A stretch of DNA of 64,000 nucleotides from Pseudorhodoferax sp. Leaf265 (GTDB lineage: Bacteria > Pseudomonadota > Gammaproteobacteria > Burkholderiales > Burkholderiaceae_C), in the NCBI RefSeq assembly GCF_001422365.1, contig NZ_LMMT01000040.1:124789-188788 (forward strand). Direction: 5' to 3'. Position 1 is the stretch's first letter. Each line of letters starts with the position of its first letter. The position numbers were made by a program, and so were the translations under genes. This document shows, in pieces, positions 30,013 to 39,574 of the stretch. Under the pieces are notes generated by a model. The model did not search any database and had not been told where the DNA came from. It saw nothing but the letters and a program-made list of their open reading frames with translations.

Positions 30013-30798
30013 TCAGCCGAAGCGGCCGGTGATGTAGTCCTCGGTCTCCTTGCGCTTGGGCTTGAAGAACAGCTGCTCGGTGGCGCCGAACTCCATCAGG
30101 TCGCCCAGGTACATGTAGGCCGTGTAGTCGCTGCAGCGGGCGGCCTGCTGCATGTTGTGGGTCACGATCACCACCGTGTATTCGGTCTTCAGCTCGGTGA
30201 TCAGTTCCTCGATCTTGGAGGTGGAGATCGGGTCCAGCGCCGAGCACGGCTCGTCCAGCAGCAGCACCTCGGGCTTGATGGCGATGCCGCGGGCGATGCA
30301 CAGGCGCTGCTGCTGGCCGCCGGACAGGCCGGAGCCGCTCTGGTTCAGCTTGTCCTTGACCTCGGTCCACAGCGCGGCCTTGCGCAGTGCCCATTCCACG
30401 CGCTCTTCCATGTCGGTAGCCGAGAGGTTCTCGAACAGCTTCACGCCGAAGGCGATGTTGTCGAAGATCGACATCGGGAACGGCGTGGGCTTTTGGAACA
30501 CCATGCCGACCTTGGCGCGCACCAGGGCCACGTCCTGCTTGCTTTCCAGCAGGTTCTCGCCGTCCAGGATGATCTGGCCTTCGGCGCGCTGCTCGGGGTA
30601 GAGCTCGAACATGCGGTTGAAGGTGCGCAGCAGCGTGGACTTGCCGCAGCCGGAGGGGCCGATGAAGGCGGTGACCTTCTTCTCGGGAATCTCCAGGTTG
30701 ATGCCCTTGAGGGCGTGGAACTTGCCGTAGTAGAAGTTCAGGTCCTTGACGGCGATCTTGGCGCGTTCGGTCACCGGGGTGGCGATGCTTGCGGGCAT
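30013..30798 (-). CDS. pstB: Phosphate ABC transporter ATPase PstB
   Basis: A 261-residue ATPase with Walker [10 protein letters not shown], the phosphate-specific LYPEQRAEG region, signature LSGGQQQRL and Walker [12 protein letters not shown]. It powers high-affinity phosphate import through PstCA. It lies 24 bases after pstA and 31 bases before phoU. Confidence 0.96.
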   Translation of the reverse strand: MPASIATPVTERAKIAVKDLNFYYGKFHALKGINLEIPEKKVTAFIGPSGCGKSTLLRTFNRMFELYPEQRAEGQIILDGENLLESKQDVALVRAKVGMVFQKPTPFPMSIFDNIAFGVKLFENLSATDMEERVEWALRKAALWTEVKDKLNQSGSGLSGGQQQRLCIARGIAIKPEVLLLDEPCSALDPISTSKIEELITELKTEYTVVIVTHNMQQAARCSDYTAYMYLGDLMEFGATEQLFFKPKRKETEDYITGRFG

Positions 30799-30822
30799 AT
30801 CGGTTCTCTCTTGGAATTCGGT

Positions 30823-31731
30823 TTACTGCTTGGAGCGCGTCAGCACGCGGGCCAGGATGTTCAGGCCCAGCACGGCGACCGTGATCAGGAACACGCCGGC
30901 CCAGGCCAGCTGCTGCCAGTTCTCGTACGGGCTCATCGCGAACTTGAAGATCGTGACCGGCAGGCTGGCCATGGGTTCGCCCATGCTGGAGGTCCAGAAC
31001 TGGTTGTTCAGCGCGGTGAACAGCAGCGGCGCGGTTTCGCCGGCGATGCGGGCCACGGCCAGCAACACACCGGTCACGACGCCGGCGCGGGCGGCGCGCA
31101 GCGTGATGGCCATGATCACCTTCCACTTGGGCGTGCCCAGGGCGTAGGCGGCTTCGCGCAGGCCGGGTGGCACCAGCTGCAGCATGTTCTCAGTGGTGCG
31201 GATCACCACGGGGATCACGATCAGCGCCAGCGCGATGGAGCCGGCGATGCCCGAGAACGAGCGCATCTGCGTCACGATCACGGCGTACACGAACAGGCCG
31301 ATCACGATGGACGGGGCCGACAGCAGGATGTCGTTGACGAAGCGCGTCACCGAGGCCAGCCAGCCCTTGGGTTCGTACTCGGCCAGGTAGATGCCCGCCA
31401 GGATGCCGATGGGCGTGCCCACGCAGGTGGCGACCAGCACCATCAGGAAAGAGCCGTACAGCGCGTTCGCAATGCCGCCGACTTCGTTCGGCGGCGGGGT
31501 CATCTCGGTGAACGTGGCCAACGCCAGGCCACCGACACCCAGGCGGATGGTTTCCCAGAGGATCCAGACCAGCCAGAACACGCCGAAGGCCATGGCCCCC
31601 AGCGACAGGAACAGCGCGATCTGGTTGACCCGCTTGCGGCTGGCGTACTTGGCGGCCTTGCCGGCCTCGTAGGCGGCCTTGTTGACCAGGGTCTGGCTGG
31701 TGGTGGGCGTGGGATTGGGGGTGGCGCTCAC
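30823..31731 (-). CDS. pstA: Phosphate ABC transporter permease PstA
   Basis: A 302-residue inner-membrane permease with six helices and the EAA loop ([16 protein letters not shown]). The gene starts with GTG at 31731, whose last bases form the TGA of pstC (GTGA overlap). A longer frame runs upstream through pstC but has no membrane-permease sequence and is a shadow. Confidence 0.94.
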   Translation of the reverse strand: MSATPNPTPTTSQTLVNKAAYEAGKAAKYASRKRVNQIALFLSLGAMAFGVFWLVWILWETIRLGVGGLALATFTEMTPPPNEVGGIANALYGSFLMVLVATCVGTPIGILAGIYLAEYEPKGWLASVTRFVNDILLSAPSIVIGLFVYAVIVTQMRSFSGIAGSIALALIVIPVVIRTTENMLQLVPPGLREAAYALGTPKWKVIMAITLRAARAGVVTGVLLAVARIAGETAPLLFTALNNQFWTSSMGEPMASLPVTIFKFAMSPYENWQQLAWAGVFLITVAVLGLNILARVLTRSKQ

Positions 31732-32690
31732 GACTTGGCTCCTTCGCTCTTGCGCAGGCGGGCCAGCAGCAGCTTGGAGCAGGACAGCACAACGAAGGTG
31801 ATGAAGAACAGGACCAGGCCGAGGTACATCAGTGCCGCCTGGTGCAGGCCGGCGCCGGCTTCGGCGAATTCGTTGGCCAGGGCCGAGGTGATGGAGTTGG
31901 CGGCCTGGAACAGGCTCAGCGAATCGAGCTGGTTCATGTTGCCGATCACGAACGTGACGGCCATGGTCTCGCCCAGCGCGCGGCCCAGGCCGAGCATGAT
32001 GCCGCCGATGACGCCGGCCTTGGTGTAGGGCAGCACCACCTTGGACATGACTTCCCAGGTGGTGGCACCCAGGCCGTAGGCCGATTCCTTGAGCAGCGGC
32101 GGCGTCACTTCGAACACGTCGCGCATCACCGAGGCGATGAACGGGATGATCATGATGGCCAGGATGATGCCGGCCGACAGGATGCCGATGCCCACCGGGG
32201 GGCCGGAGACCAGCGCGCCCAGGTAGGGCACGCCGTTCAGAAGACTTTGCAGCGGTTGCTGCACGTAGGTCGACAGGATGGGACCGAACACCAGCAGGCC
32301 CCACATGCCGTAGACGATGGACGGCACCGCCGCCAGCAGCTCGATGGCCGTGCCCAATGGGCGCTTGAGCCAGGCTGGCGACAGTTCGGTCAGGAACAAC
32401 GCGATGCCGAAGCTGACGGGCACGGCGATCAGCAGCGCGATGACCGAGGTCATCAGCGTGCCGTAGATCATGACCAGGCCGCCGAACTCTTCCTGCACCG
32501 GATCCCAGGTGGTGCTGGTCAGGAACGACAGGCCGTACTTGGAGATGGCCGGCCAGGCGCCCTGGATCAGCGACAGCAGGATGCCGATCAGCAGCAGCAG
32601 CGTGAGCCAGGCCGCGCCTTTGGCGGCCAGGCCGAACAGCCTGTCTGCCATGGGACCACTGCGGGCCTTCTTGGGGGGAGGTGTTGTCAT
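31728..32690 (-). CDS. pstC: Phosphate ABC transporter permease PstC
   Basis: A 320-residue permease partner of PstA, with TMs from about residue 28 and the EAA loop ([16 protein letters not shown]). I use the ATG at 32690, which gives the usual family length; a GTG at 32768 would add 26 residues but has no ribosome-binding site. It lies 120 bases after pstS. Confidence 0.92.
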   Translation of the reverse strand: MTTPPPKKARSGPMADRLFGLAAKGAAWLTLLLLIGILLSLIQGAWPAISKYGLSFLTSTTWDPVQEEFGGLVMIYGTLMTSVIALLIAVPVSFGIALFLTELSPAWLKRPLGTAIELLAAVPSIVYGMWGLLVFGPILSTYVQQPLQSLLNGVPYLGALVSGPPVGIGILSAGIILAIMIIPFIASVMRDVFEVTPPLLKESAYGLGATTWEVMSKVVLPYTKAGVIGGIMLGLGRALGETMAVTFVIGNMNQLDSLSLFQAANSITSALANEFAEAGAGLHQAALMYLGLVLFFITFVVLSCSKLLLARLRKSEGAKS

Positions 32691-32810
32691 CGCGCGTTCG
32701 CCCCCTTTGCCGACACCCTTGCCGGACAGATCGAAAGGGGCGCCGTTCGCTGGAAGTGTAGAAGACACGTCAGTGGCTCGGCTGGGTCAGGTCGGAGGAC
32801 TGGTGGTCGA

Positions 32811-33851
32811 TCAGTTCGCAGCCAGCGCGACCGGCTTGCCGGACGCGTCGACGATCTGACCCCAGGACTTCTCGATCACGCTCTTGACGGCGGCCGGCAT
32901 CGGCACGTAGTCCAGGTCGTTGGAGGTCTTGTCGCCTTCCTTGTAGGCCCACGAGAAGAACTTCAGGGCGGAAGCGGCCACGGCCGGCTTGTCCTGCTTC
33001 TTGTGCATCAGGATGAAGGTCGCGCCGGTGATGGGCCAGGCACCGTCGCCGTTCTGGTTCGTCAGGATCTGGTAGAAGCTCTTGTCCCACTGGGCGCCAG
33101 CGGCAGCGGCCTTGAAGGCATCGTCATCCGGGTGCGGGAACTTGCCCGATGCGTTCTGCAACAGGGCGTAGGTCATCTTGTTCTGCTTGACGTAGGCGTA
33201 CTCGACGTAACCGATCGAGTTGGGCAGGCGACCGACGAACGCGGCCACGCCTTCGTTGCCCTTGCCACCCGCACCGGTGGGCCAGTTCACGGCCGTGCCT
33301 TCACCGACCTTGTCCTTCCACTCGGCGTTGACCTTGGACAGGTAGTTGGTGAACAGGAAGCTGGTGCCCGAACCGTCGGCGCGGCGCACCGGGGCGATCG
33401 CAGCGTCGGGCAGCTTCACGCCGGCGTTCAGCGCGACGATGGCGGGGTCGTTCCACTTGGTGATCTTGCCCAGGTAGATGTCGCCCAGCACCTGGCCGTT
33501 CAGCTTCAGCTCGCCGGCCTTGATGCCCTGGATGTTGACCACGGGGATCACGCCGCCGATCACGGTGGGGAACTGCATCAGGCCCTTGGCCTCCAGGTCG
33601 GCATCCTTCAGGGGGGCGTCGGAAGCGCCGAAGTCCACCGTCTTGGCTTCGATCTGCTTGAGGCCAGCGCCGGAGCCGACGGACTGGTAGTTCACCTTGG
33701 TGCCGGTGGCCTTGTGGTAGTCGGAAGCCCACTTGGCGTACAGGGGAGCGGGGAAGCTGGCGCCGGCGCCGGTCACGTCCTGGGCCGAAGCGAAGCCCGA
33801 AAGGACCAGGCCCAGCAGGCCGATGGTGGAGAAACGGGTCGTGGTTTGCAT
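32811..33851 (-). CDS. pstS: Periplasmic phosphate-binding protein PstS
   Basis: A 346-residue binding protein with a Sec signal peptide (TIGLLGLVLSGFASA cut before QDVTGAG). Phosphate-binding loops are visible: GASFPAPLYAKW, SVGSGAGLKQI, FGASDAPL and RADGSGTSFLF. It is the first gene of the pstSCAB-phoU-phoB-phoR operon, with AGAGG before the ATG and a Pho box upstream. Confidence 0.96.
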   Translation of the reverse strand: MQTTTRFSTIGLLGLVLSGFASAQDVTGAGASFPAPLYAKWASDYHKATGTKVNYQSVGSGAGLKQIEAKTVDFGASDAPLKDADLEAKGLMQFPTVIGGVIPVVNIQGIKAGELKLNGQVLGDIYLGKITKWNDPAIVALNAGVKLPDAAIAPVRRADGSGTSFLFTNYLSKVNAEWKDKVGEGTAVNWPTGAGGKGNEGVAAFVGRLPNSIGYVEYAYVKQNKMTYALLQNASGKFPHPDDDAFKAAAAGAQWDKSFYQILTNQNGDGAWPITGATFILMHKKQDKPAVAASALKFFSWAYKEGDKTSNDLDYVPMPAAVKSVIEKSWGQIVDASGKPVALAAN

Positions 33852-33917
33852 GAGAACCTCTTTCGAGTGCTGACGGTTGGGAACCAGGGAGCAGGATTGC
33901 CACCCTCGATGGCCGTG

Positions 33918-33951
33918 AATTTAAGAAGCTTGTGTGACAGCAACATGACAC
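33918..33951 (-). promoter_or_regulatory. Pho box and -10 element of pstS
   Basis: Read on the minus strand: GTGTCAT (33951-33945), four bases, CTGTCAC (33940-33934). These are the two 7-base direct repeats of a PhoB site with canonical spacing. Ten bases further is TAAATT (33923-33918), a -10 box where PhoB-dependent promoters have it. It lies in the divergent region with ppx. Confidence 0.85.
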
Positions 33952-34026
33952 GAAAACGGTATGCAAACTTTTGCAACAGCGCGCAGCGTTGCACTGCAGC
34001 ATCGGTGCTAGCATCCCGCCCCAGCC

Positions 34027-35532
34027 ATGCAGAACGGAACCCTTCTCGCCGCCCTCGACCTGGGCTCCAACAGCTTTCGGCTGGAGATCGGCCGTCTGGA
34101 CCATGGCCAGATCCGACGCACTGAATACCTCAAGGAGGTCGTGCGCCAGGGCAACGGCCTGGACGAAGCCCGCAACCTCAGCGAAGACGCGATGCAGCGC
34201 GGGCTGGATTGCCTGGCCCGGTTCGCCGAACGCCTGGCCGGCTTCCAGAAGCACCAGGTGCGCGCCGTCGCCACGCAGACGCTGCGCGAAGCGCGCAACC
34301 GCGACGATTTCCTGCGCCGCGGCCACGCCATCCTGGGCTTCCCGATCGACGTGATCCCGGGCCGCGAAGAAGCCCGGCTGATCTACCAGGGCGTCTCGCG
34401 CCTGCTGCCGCAGTCCGAGGAACGCCGCCTGGTGGTGGACATCGGCGGCCGTTCGACCGAGATGATCCTGGGCCAGGGCTTCGAGGCCCGGGTCATGGAA
34501 TCCTTCCGCGTGGGCAGCGTGGCCTGGTCCATGCGCTATTTCCCCAGGGGCGAATTCACGGCCGACGCCTTCCGCATGGCCCAGATCGCCGCCGAGGCGG
34601 TGCTGGACGAAGCCCTGGCCGCCTATGGTGCCGGGCAGTGGGACACGGCCTACGGCGCCTCCGGCACGGTCGGCGCGGTGGCCGACATGCTGGCCGCGGC
34701 CGGCGGCCCGCCCGGCCTGATCCCGCGCGCCGGCCTGGAATGGCTGCGCGAACGCCTGCTCAAGGCCCGCTCGGTCGACAAGCTGCAGCTCGAGGGCATG
34801 AAGGACGACCGCAAGCTCGTGATCGGCGGCGGCCTGTCGGTGTTGCTGGCCATCTTCGACCTGCTGGGCATCAGCGAGATGCACGCGGCCGACGGCGCGC
34901 TGCGTCACGGTGTGCTTTACGACCTCATGGAACGCGACGGCGCCGACAGTGACGTGCGCTCGGCCTCGGTGCGCCGGCTGGCGCGCAAGTTCGACACCGA
35001 CCAGGCCCAGGCCCAGCGCGTGGGCAGCGTGGCCAACCAGTTCTTCGCGCAGCTGCAGGCCGGCGGCGAGCAGACGGCCGAGGAAATCGATCGCATGCAG
35101 CGCAAGCTGTCCTGGGCCGCGCAGCTGCACGAGATCGGCTTTCTGATCTCGCACAGCAGCTACCACCGCCACGGCGCCTACGTGCTCGACAACGCCGATG
35201 CGCCGGGCTTCGCCATGCCCGAGCTGCACCGGCTCAGCCAGCTGGTGCTGGGCCACCGCGGCAAGCTCAGGAAGCTGGAGGCCGACCTGGCGGACCCGGC
35301 CCTGGCCCAGCAGCTGCTGGCCTTGCGGCTGGCCGTGATCCTGTGCCATGCCCGGCGCGATCCCGACATCGACGGTCTCAAGCTCTCGGCCGGCAAGGGC
35401 CGCCAGGCCTCGCGCACGCTGAGTTGCCGCGCCGGCTGGACCGAGGCCTTCCCGCAGTCCGCGCACCTGCTGCGCGAGGAAGCCCAGGCCTGGTCCAAGA
35501 CCCCGTGGCCGCTGGCCCTCAGCGGTTTTTAA
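34027..35532 (+). CDS. ppx: Exopolyphosphatase, Ppx/GppA family
   Basis: A 501-residue enzyme that removes phosphate from polyphosphate or from pppGpp. The ASKHA ATPase-like fold is seen in LAALDLGSNSFRLEIG, VIPGREEARLIY and VVDIGGRSTEMIL; a C-terminal HD-like domain (about 310-500) follows. It is divergent from pstS across 175 bases holding the Pho box, a normal arrangement in this order. Polyphosphate specificity is inferred from length and context. Confidence 0.92.
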   Translation: MQNGTLLAALDLGSNSFRLEIGRLDHGQIRRTEYLKEVVRQGNGLDEARNLSEDAMQRGLDCLARFAERLAGFQKHQVRAVATQTLREARNRDDFLRRGHAILGFPIDVIPGREEARLIYQGVSRLLPQSEERRLVVDIGGRSTEMILGQGFEARVMESFRVGSVAWSMRYFPRGEFTADAFRMAQIAAEAVLDEALAAYGAGQWDTAYGASGTVGAVADMLAAAGGPPGLIPRAGLEWLRERLLKARSVDKLQLEGMKDDRKLVIGGGLSVLLAIFDLLGISEMHAADGALRHGVLYDLMERDGADSDVRSASVRRLARKFDTDQAQAQRVGSVANQFFAQLQAGGEQTAEEIDRMQRKLSWAAQLHEIGFLISHSSYHRHGAYVLDNADAPGFAMPELHRLSQLVLGHRGKLRKLEADLADPALAQQLLALRLAVILCHARRDPDIDGLKLSAGKGRQASRTLSCRAGWTEAFPQSAHLLREEAQAWSKTPWPLALSGF

Positions 35533-35586
35533 CGGCTCTTAGCCGCCCCTGGCGCTTTGCTTATAACCAAGCACACATAGCGCCAG
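35533..35586 (+). repeat. Nested hairpins after ppx, including an intergenic 38-base imperfect inverted repeat
   Basis: CGGCT-CTT-AGCCG (35533-35545) is followed by CTGGCGCT (35549-35556) pairing with AGCGCCAG (35579-35586), with TGCTT/AAGCA inside. The second resembles a short intergenic repeat common in Comamonadaceae (from memory). There is no T-run, so termination is possible but unproven. Confidence 0.45.
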
Positions 35587-35606
35587 AACAAATAAGTAGT
35601 TTGGAT

Positions 35607-35625
35607 CTAAGGACTCATTCCTTAG
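35607..35625. promoter_or_regulatory. Inverted repeat CTAAGGA-N5-TCCTTAG upstream of cysI
   Basis: Perfect 7-base arms, about 70 bases before the cysI start, in the only promoter region of the sulfate-assimilation operon. The right half contains ATTCC, seen in CysB half-sites of enteric bacteria, so a CysB-type LysR regulator is a candidate. Confidence 0.45.
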
Positions 35626-35694
35626 AGTACGCGGGTTTCCACTGAGTCTTGACCCCGCCGGCCCTGCGCGGCCACCGCCTTCTCAAGCACCACG

Positions 35695-37479
35695 ATGTAC
35701 AAATACACAGATTTCGACCGCGAGTTCGTCCAGCTGCGTGCTGCCCAGTACCGTGACCAGCTCGAGCGCTGGCAAAAGGGCGAGCTGGCGGAAGACGAAT
35801 TCCGCCCGCTGCGCCTGCAGAACGGCTGGTATGTGCAGCGCTTCGCGCCCATGCTGCGCGTCGCCGTGCCCTATGGCGAGCTGCAGTCCGCCCAGCTGCG
35901 CGTGCTGGCGAAGATCGCCCGCGAGTACGACGACCGCGGCGCGCACGACCTGGCCAAGGCCAACGCCGGCCTGTCGGACCTGACCAGCCTGCCCGACCAC
36001 GTGGCGCACTTCACCACGCGCCAGAACGTCCAGTACAACTGGATTCCGCTGGACAAGAGCGCCGACGTGATGGATCTCTTGGCCAGCGTGAACATGCACG
36101 GCATCCAGACCAGCGGCAACTGCATCCGCAACATCACGAGCGACGAGCGCGCCGGCATCGCGGTGGACGAGATCGTCGACCCGCGCCCCTTCGCCGAGAT
36201 CCTGCGCCACTGGAGCACGCTGCACCCCGAGTTCGCGTTCCTGCCGCGCAAGTTCAAGATCGCCATCAGCGGTGCCACCGACGACCGCGCCGCCACCTTC
36301 TGGCACGACGTGGGCCTGCATGTGGTGCGCAACGCCGCCGGCGAGGTGGGTTTCCGCGTGCTGGTCGGCGGCGGCATGGGGCGCACGCCGGTGGTGGGCA
36401 CGGTGATCCGCGAGTTCCTGCCCTGGAACCAGATCATCAACTACCTGGAAGCCGTGGTCCGCGTCTACAACCGCTGGGGCCGGCGCGACAACATCTACAA
36501 GGCGCGCATCAAGATCCTCGTGAAGGCCGAAGGCCAGCGCTACATCGACGAGGTCGAAGAGGAATACGCCGCCATCCTGGCGCACGACGGCGCGGCCCAC
36601 ACCATCACCCAGGCCGAACTGGACCGCGTGTCGGCCTCCTTCCACGCGCCCGCCCGGCCGGCCGCCGCCAAGGTCGACACCGCGCTGCGCGCCGCCGCGC
36701 AGCTCGACGCCCAGAGCGACGTGGACTACGCGCGCTGGTTGCAGCAGAACGTGGCTCCGCACAAGAACCCCGAGCTGCGCATCGTCACGCTGTCGTTCAA
36801 GCGCGTGGGCTTCGCACCGGGCGACGCCACGGCCGACCAGCTCGACCGCGCGGCCGACCTCGCCGACCGCTTCAGCGTCGGCGAAGTGCGCGTCACCCAC
36901 GACCAGAACCTGGTGCTGCCTTGGGTGCGCGCCGAAGAACTGCCCGTGCTTTGGCAAGAGGCCCGCAAGCTGGGCTTGGCCAAATCCAACGTGCGCCTGC
37001 TGACCGACATGATCGCCTGCCCCGGCGGCGACTTCTGCGCGCTGGCCAATGCCCGCTCGCTGCCGATCGCGCACGCCATCACGGCGCGCTACCAGGACAT
37101 GGACGAGCTGCACGACCTGGGTGAGATCGACCTGCACATGAGCGGCTGCATCAACTCCTGCGGCCACCACCACACCGGCCACATCGGCATCCTGGGCGTC
37201 GACAAGGACGGCCAGGAGTGGTACCAGATCACGCTGGCCGGCTCGGACGGCTCCGACCTGTCGGGCGCGCCAGCGGCCGGCAAGGTGGTCGGCCCGTCCT
37301 TCGCGGCGGCCGAGGTGCCCGAGGTCATCGAGGCCCTGCTGGACACCTACCGCGCCCAGCGCAGCAGCGGCGAGACCTTCATCTCCACGCTGCGCCGCGT
37401 CGGCCACGATCCGTTCAAGGCCGCGGCCAATGCCGCCCGCGTCAGCACGGCGCGCAAGCCCGAAGCCCAGACCGCCTGA
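35695..37479 (+). CDS. cysI: Assimilatory sulfite reductase hemoprotein (nitrite/sulfite reductase family)
   Basis: A 594-residue siroheme/4Fe-4S enzyme that reduces sulfite to sulfide with six electrons. It has the two-fold ferredoxin-like repeats with HFTTRQNVQYNWI and the cluster/siroheme cysteines TDMIACPGGDFCALA and MSGCINSCGHHHTGHIG. A flavoprotein subunit (CysJ) is absent, so electrons probably come from ferredoxin, perhaps the FdxA encoded 4 kb downstream. It is the first gene of cysI-DUF934-cysH-cysD-cysN. Confidence 0.93.
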   Translation: MYKYTDFDREFVQLRAAQYRDQLERWQKGELAEDEFRPLRLQNGWYVQRFAPMLRVAVPYGELQSAQLRVLAKIAREYDDRGAHDLAKANAGLSDLTSLPDHVAHFTTRQNVQYNWIPLDKSADVMDLLASVNMHGIQTSGNCIRNITSDERAGIAVDEIVDPRPFAEILRHWSTLHPEFAFLPRKFKIAISGATDDRAATFWHDVGLHVVRNAAGEVGFRVLVGGGMGRTPVVGTVIREFLPWNQIINYLEAVVRVYNRWGRRDNIYKARIKILVKAEGQRYIDEVEEEYAAILAHDGAAHTITQAELDRVSASFHAPARPAAAKVDTALRAAAQLDAQSDVDYARWLQQNVAPHKNPELRIVTLSFKRVGFAPGDATADQLDRAADLADRFSVGEVRVTHDQNLVLPWVRAEELPVLWQEARKLGLAKSNVRLLTDMIACPGGDFCALANARSLPIAHAITARYQDMDELHDLGEIDLHMSGCINSCGHHHTGHIGILGVDKDGQEWYQITLAGSDGSDLSGAPAAGKVVGPSFAAAEVPEVIEALLDTYRAQRSSGETFISTLRRVGHDPFKAAANAARVSTARKPEAQTA

Positions 37480-37494
37480 AGAAAAGCCGCCACG

Positions 37495-37914
37495 ATGAAC
37501 ATCCTGACTTTCGAAGCCCACCAGGCCCCGGCCGAAGGCGACGCCAGCACGCTGGTGGTCGACAACACGGTCGACCCGCGCAGCATCGCGCTGGACGGCG
37601 TGCAGCGCATCGACCTCCACTTCCCCAAGTTCACCGACGGCCGCGCCTACAGCCAGGCCTACCTGCTGCGCCGCCGCCTGGGTTTCACGGGCGAGATCCG
37701 CGCCACCGGCGACGTGCTGATCGACCAGCTGGTGCAGATGGCCCGCTCGGGCTTCACGACGGCCGTGCTGCGCGAAGGCCTGAAGGCCGACGCCGCCCAG
37801 CGGCAGTTCGACCGTTTCAAGGGCTTCTACCAGGGCGATGCTGCGCATCCCGCGCCGCACTTCGCCGAGGCCGGCAACGCAGAGGCCGACGTCGAGCGCC
37901 AGGTCGCCGCCTGA
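37495..37914 (+). CDS. DUF934 family protein
   Basis: A 139-residue protein with the DUF934 core (IDLHFPKFTDGRAYSQAYLL and GDVLIDQLVQMARSGFTT). The family is found almost only between sulfite reductase and cysH in proteobacteria; its biochemical role is unknown and an accessory role in sulfite reduction is assumed. It starts 15 bases after cysI. Confidence 0.9.
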   Translation: MNILTFEAHQAPAEGDASTLVVDNTVDPRSIALDGVQRIDLHFPKFTDGRAYSQAYLLRRRLGFTGEIRATGDVLIDQLVQMARSGFTTAVLREGLKADAAQRQFDRFKGFYQGDAAHPAPHFAEAGNAEADVERQVAA

Positions 37915-37933
37915 GCACCCCGAGGAATCAGCC

Positions 37934-38557
37934 ATGTCCAACATCGACCTCGCCCGCATCAACACCGACCTCGGCCGCAACGCGCCCGCGCTGGTGGATT
38001 GGGCCCTCGGCCTGCACCAGCCGGCCATCGTCACCACCAACTTCCGCCCGTTCGAAGCGGTCATCCTGCACCTGGTGACGCAAGTGAAGCCGGATGTGCC
38101 GGTGGTCTGGATGGACAACGGTTACAACACCGAGGCCACCTACCGCTTCGTCGACGAAGTCACCCAGCGCCTGAAGCTGAACCTGCACGTCTACCTGCCG
38201 CGCCGCTCGCGTGCGCACCGCGAAGCCGTGGAAGGCGCCACGCCTGCGCTGGACGACCCGCGGCACCAAGCCTTCACCGAGGAAGTGAAGCTGGAGCCCT
38301 TCACCCGCGCGCTGCGCGAGATGGCGCCCAAGGTCTGGTTCACCGCCTTGCGCGCCACCGACACCGCCGTGCGTGCCCAGATGGAGCCGGTGAGCCTCAA
38401 CCCTGACGGCCTGATCAAGGTCGCGCCCTTGCTGCACTGGTCGTCCAAGGAACTGCACGACTACTGCAAGGCCCACGACCTGCCCAACAACTTCGACTAT
38501 GTGGACCCCACCAAGGGTGAAGACAACCGCGAATGCGGCCTGCACCTGAGCCACTGA
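37934..38557 (+). CDS. cysH: Phosphoadenosine phosphosulfate reductase family protein
   Basis: A 207-residue sulfonucleotide reductase-like protein. The C-terminal ECGLH carries its only cysteine, as in thioredoxin-dependent PAPS reductases, and the CC and CxxC pairs that hold the Fe-S cluster of APS reductases are absent. The PP-loop region reads VTTNFRPFEAVILHLV, less usual than the SGG/SSSFG form. The ATG at 37934 is used. It lies between DUF934 and cysD. A PAPS substrate would require an APS kinase, which is not encoded in this operon. Confidence 0.82.
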   Translation: MSNIDLARINTDLGRNAPALVDWALGLHQPAIVTTNFRPFEAVILHLVTQVKPDVPVVWMDNGYNTEATYRFVDEVTQRLKLNLHVYLPRRSRAHREAVEGATPALDDPRHQAFTEEVKLEPFTRALREMAPKVWFTALRATDTAVRAQMEPVSLNPDGLIKVAPLLHWSSKELHDYCKAHDLPNNFDYVDPTKGEDNRECGLHLSH

Positions 38558-38611
38558 AGCCCACCTGAACCGATCAGGCCCCTCCTGGCGCACCGAACAA
38601 CCGATCCAACC

Positions 38612-39574
38612 ATGAACGCCCGCACCCAATTCGAAGAACAAGTCGACGTGCTGCACCCGCCCGTTGCCCATGCGCCGCTGGCCGATGCCCAGCTCGACGC
38701 ACTGGAAGAAGAAGCCATCTTCATCCTGCGCGAGGTGGCGGCCGCGTTCGAGCGCCCGACCCTGCTGTTCTCGGGCGGCAAGGATTCGCTGGTGCTGCTC
38801 AAGTGCGCGGAGAAGGCCTTCGGCGCAGGCCGCATCCCCTACCCGCTGCTGATGATCGACACCGGCCACAACTTCCATGAAGTGACCGATTTCCGCGATC
38901 TGCGCGCCAAGGAACTGGGCGCCGAGCTGATCGTGCGCAGCGTGGAAGACTCCATGGCCCGCGGCACGGTGCGCCTGGCGCATCCGGGCGAATCGCGCAA
39001 CGTGCACCAGTCGGTCACGCTGCTCGAAGCCATCGACGAATTCCGCTTCGACGCGCTGATCGGCGGCGCCCGGCGCGACGAGGAGAAGGCCCGCGCCAAG
39101 GAGCGCATCTTCTCGCACCGCGACAGTTTCGGCCAATGGCAGCCCAAGGCCCAGCGCCCCGAACTGTGGACGCTGTTCAACACCCGGCTGCAACCCGGCG
39201 AGCACTTCCGCGTGTTCCCGATCTCCAACTGGACCGAGCGCGACGTCTGGCAGTACATCGCCCGCGAGAACATCGCCCTGCCCTCGCTCTACTACAGCCA
39301 CGAGCGCACGGTGGTGGAGCGCCGCGGCCTGCTGGTGCCCGTGACCGAACTCACGCCGTTGAAAGATGGCGAGGTGGCCGAGCGCCGCCAGGTGCGTTTC
39401 CGCACCGTGGGCGACATCACCTGCACCTGCCCGGTCGAAAGCCTGGCCAGTACGCCCGACGAGATCGTGGTGGAGACGCTGCTGTCCGACGTCAGCGAGC
39501 GCGGCGCCACGCGCATGGACGACAAGACCTCCGAAGCCTCGATGGAAAAGCGCAAGAAGGACGGTTACTTCTGA
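38612..39574 (+). CDS. cysD: Sulfate adenylyltransferase subunit 2
   Basis: A 320-residue ATP sulfurylase subunit that forms APS from sulfate and ATP. It has the PP-loop FSGGKDSLVLLKC, the family motif IGGARRDEEKARAKERIFS and the C-terminal TSEASMEKRKKDGYF. Its stop overlaps the cysN start by one base (TGATG), so the two subunits are translationally coupled. Confidence 0.96.
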   Translation: MNARTQFEEQVDVLHPPVAHAPLADAQLDALEEEAIFILREVAAAFERPTLLFSGGKDSLVLLKCAEKAFGAGRIPYPLLMIDTGHNFHEVTDFRDLRAKELGAELIVRSVEDSMARGTVRLAHPGESRNVHQSVTLLEAIDEFRFDALIGGARRDEEKARAKERIFSHRDSFGQWQPKAQRPELWTLFNTRLQPGEHFRVFPISNWTERDVWQYIARENIALPSLYYSHERTVVERRGLLVPVTELTPLKDGEVAERRQVRFRTVGDITCTCPVESLASTPDEIVVETLLSDVSERGATRMDDKTSEASMEKRKKDGYF

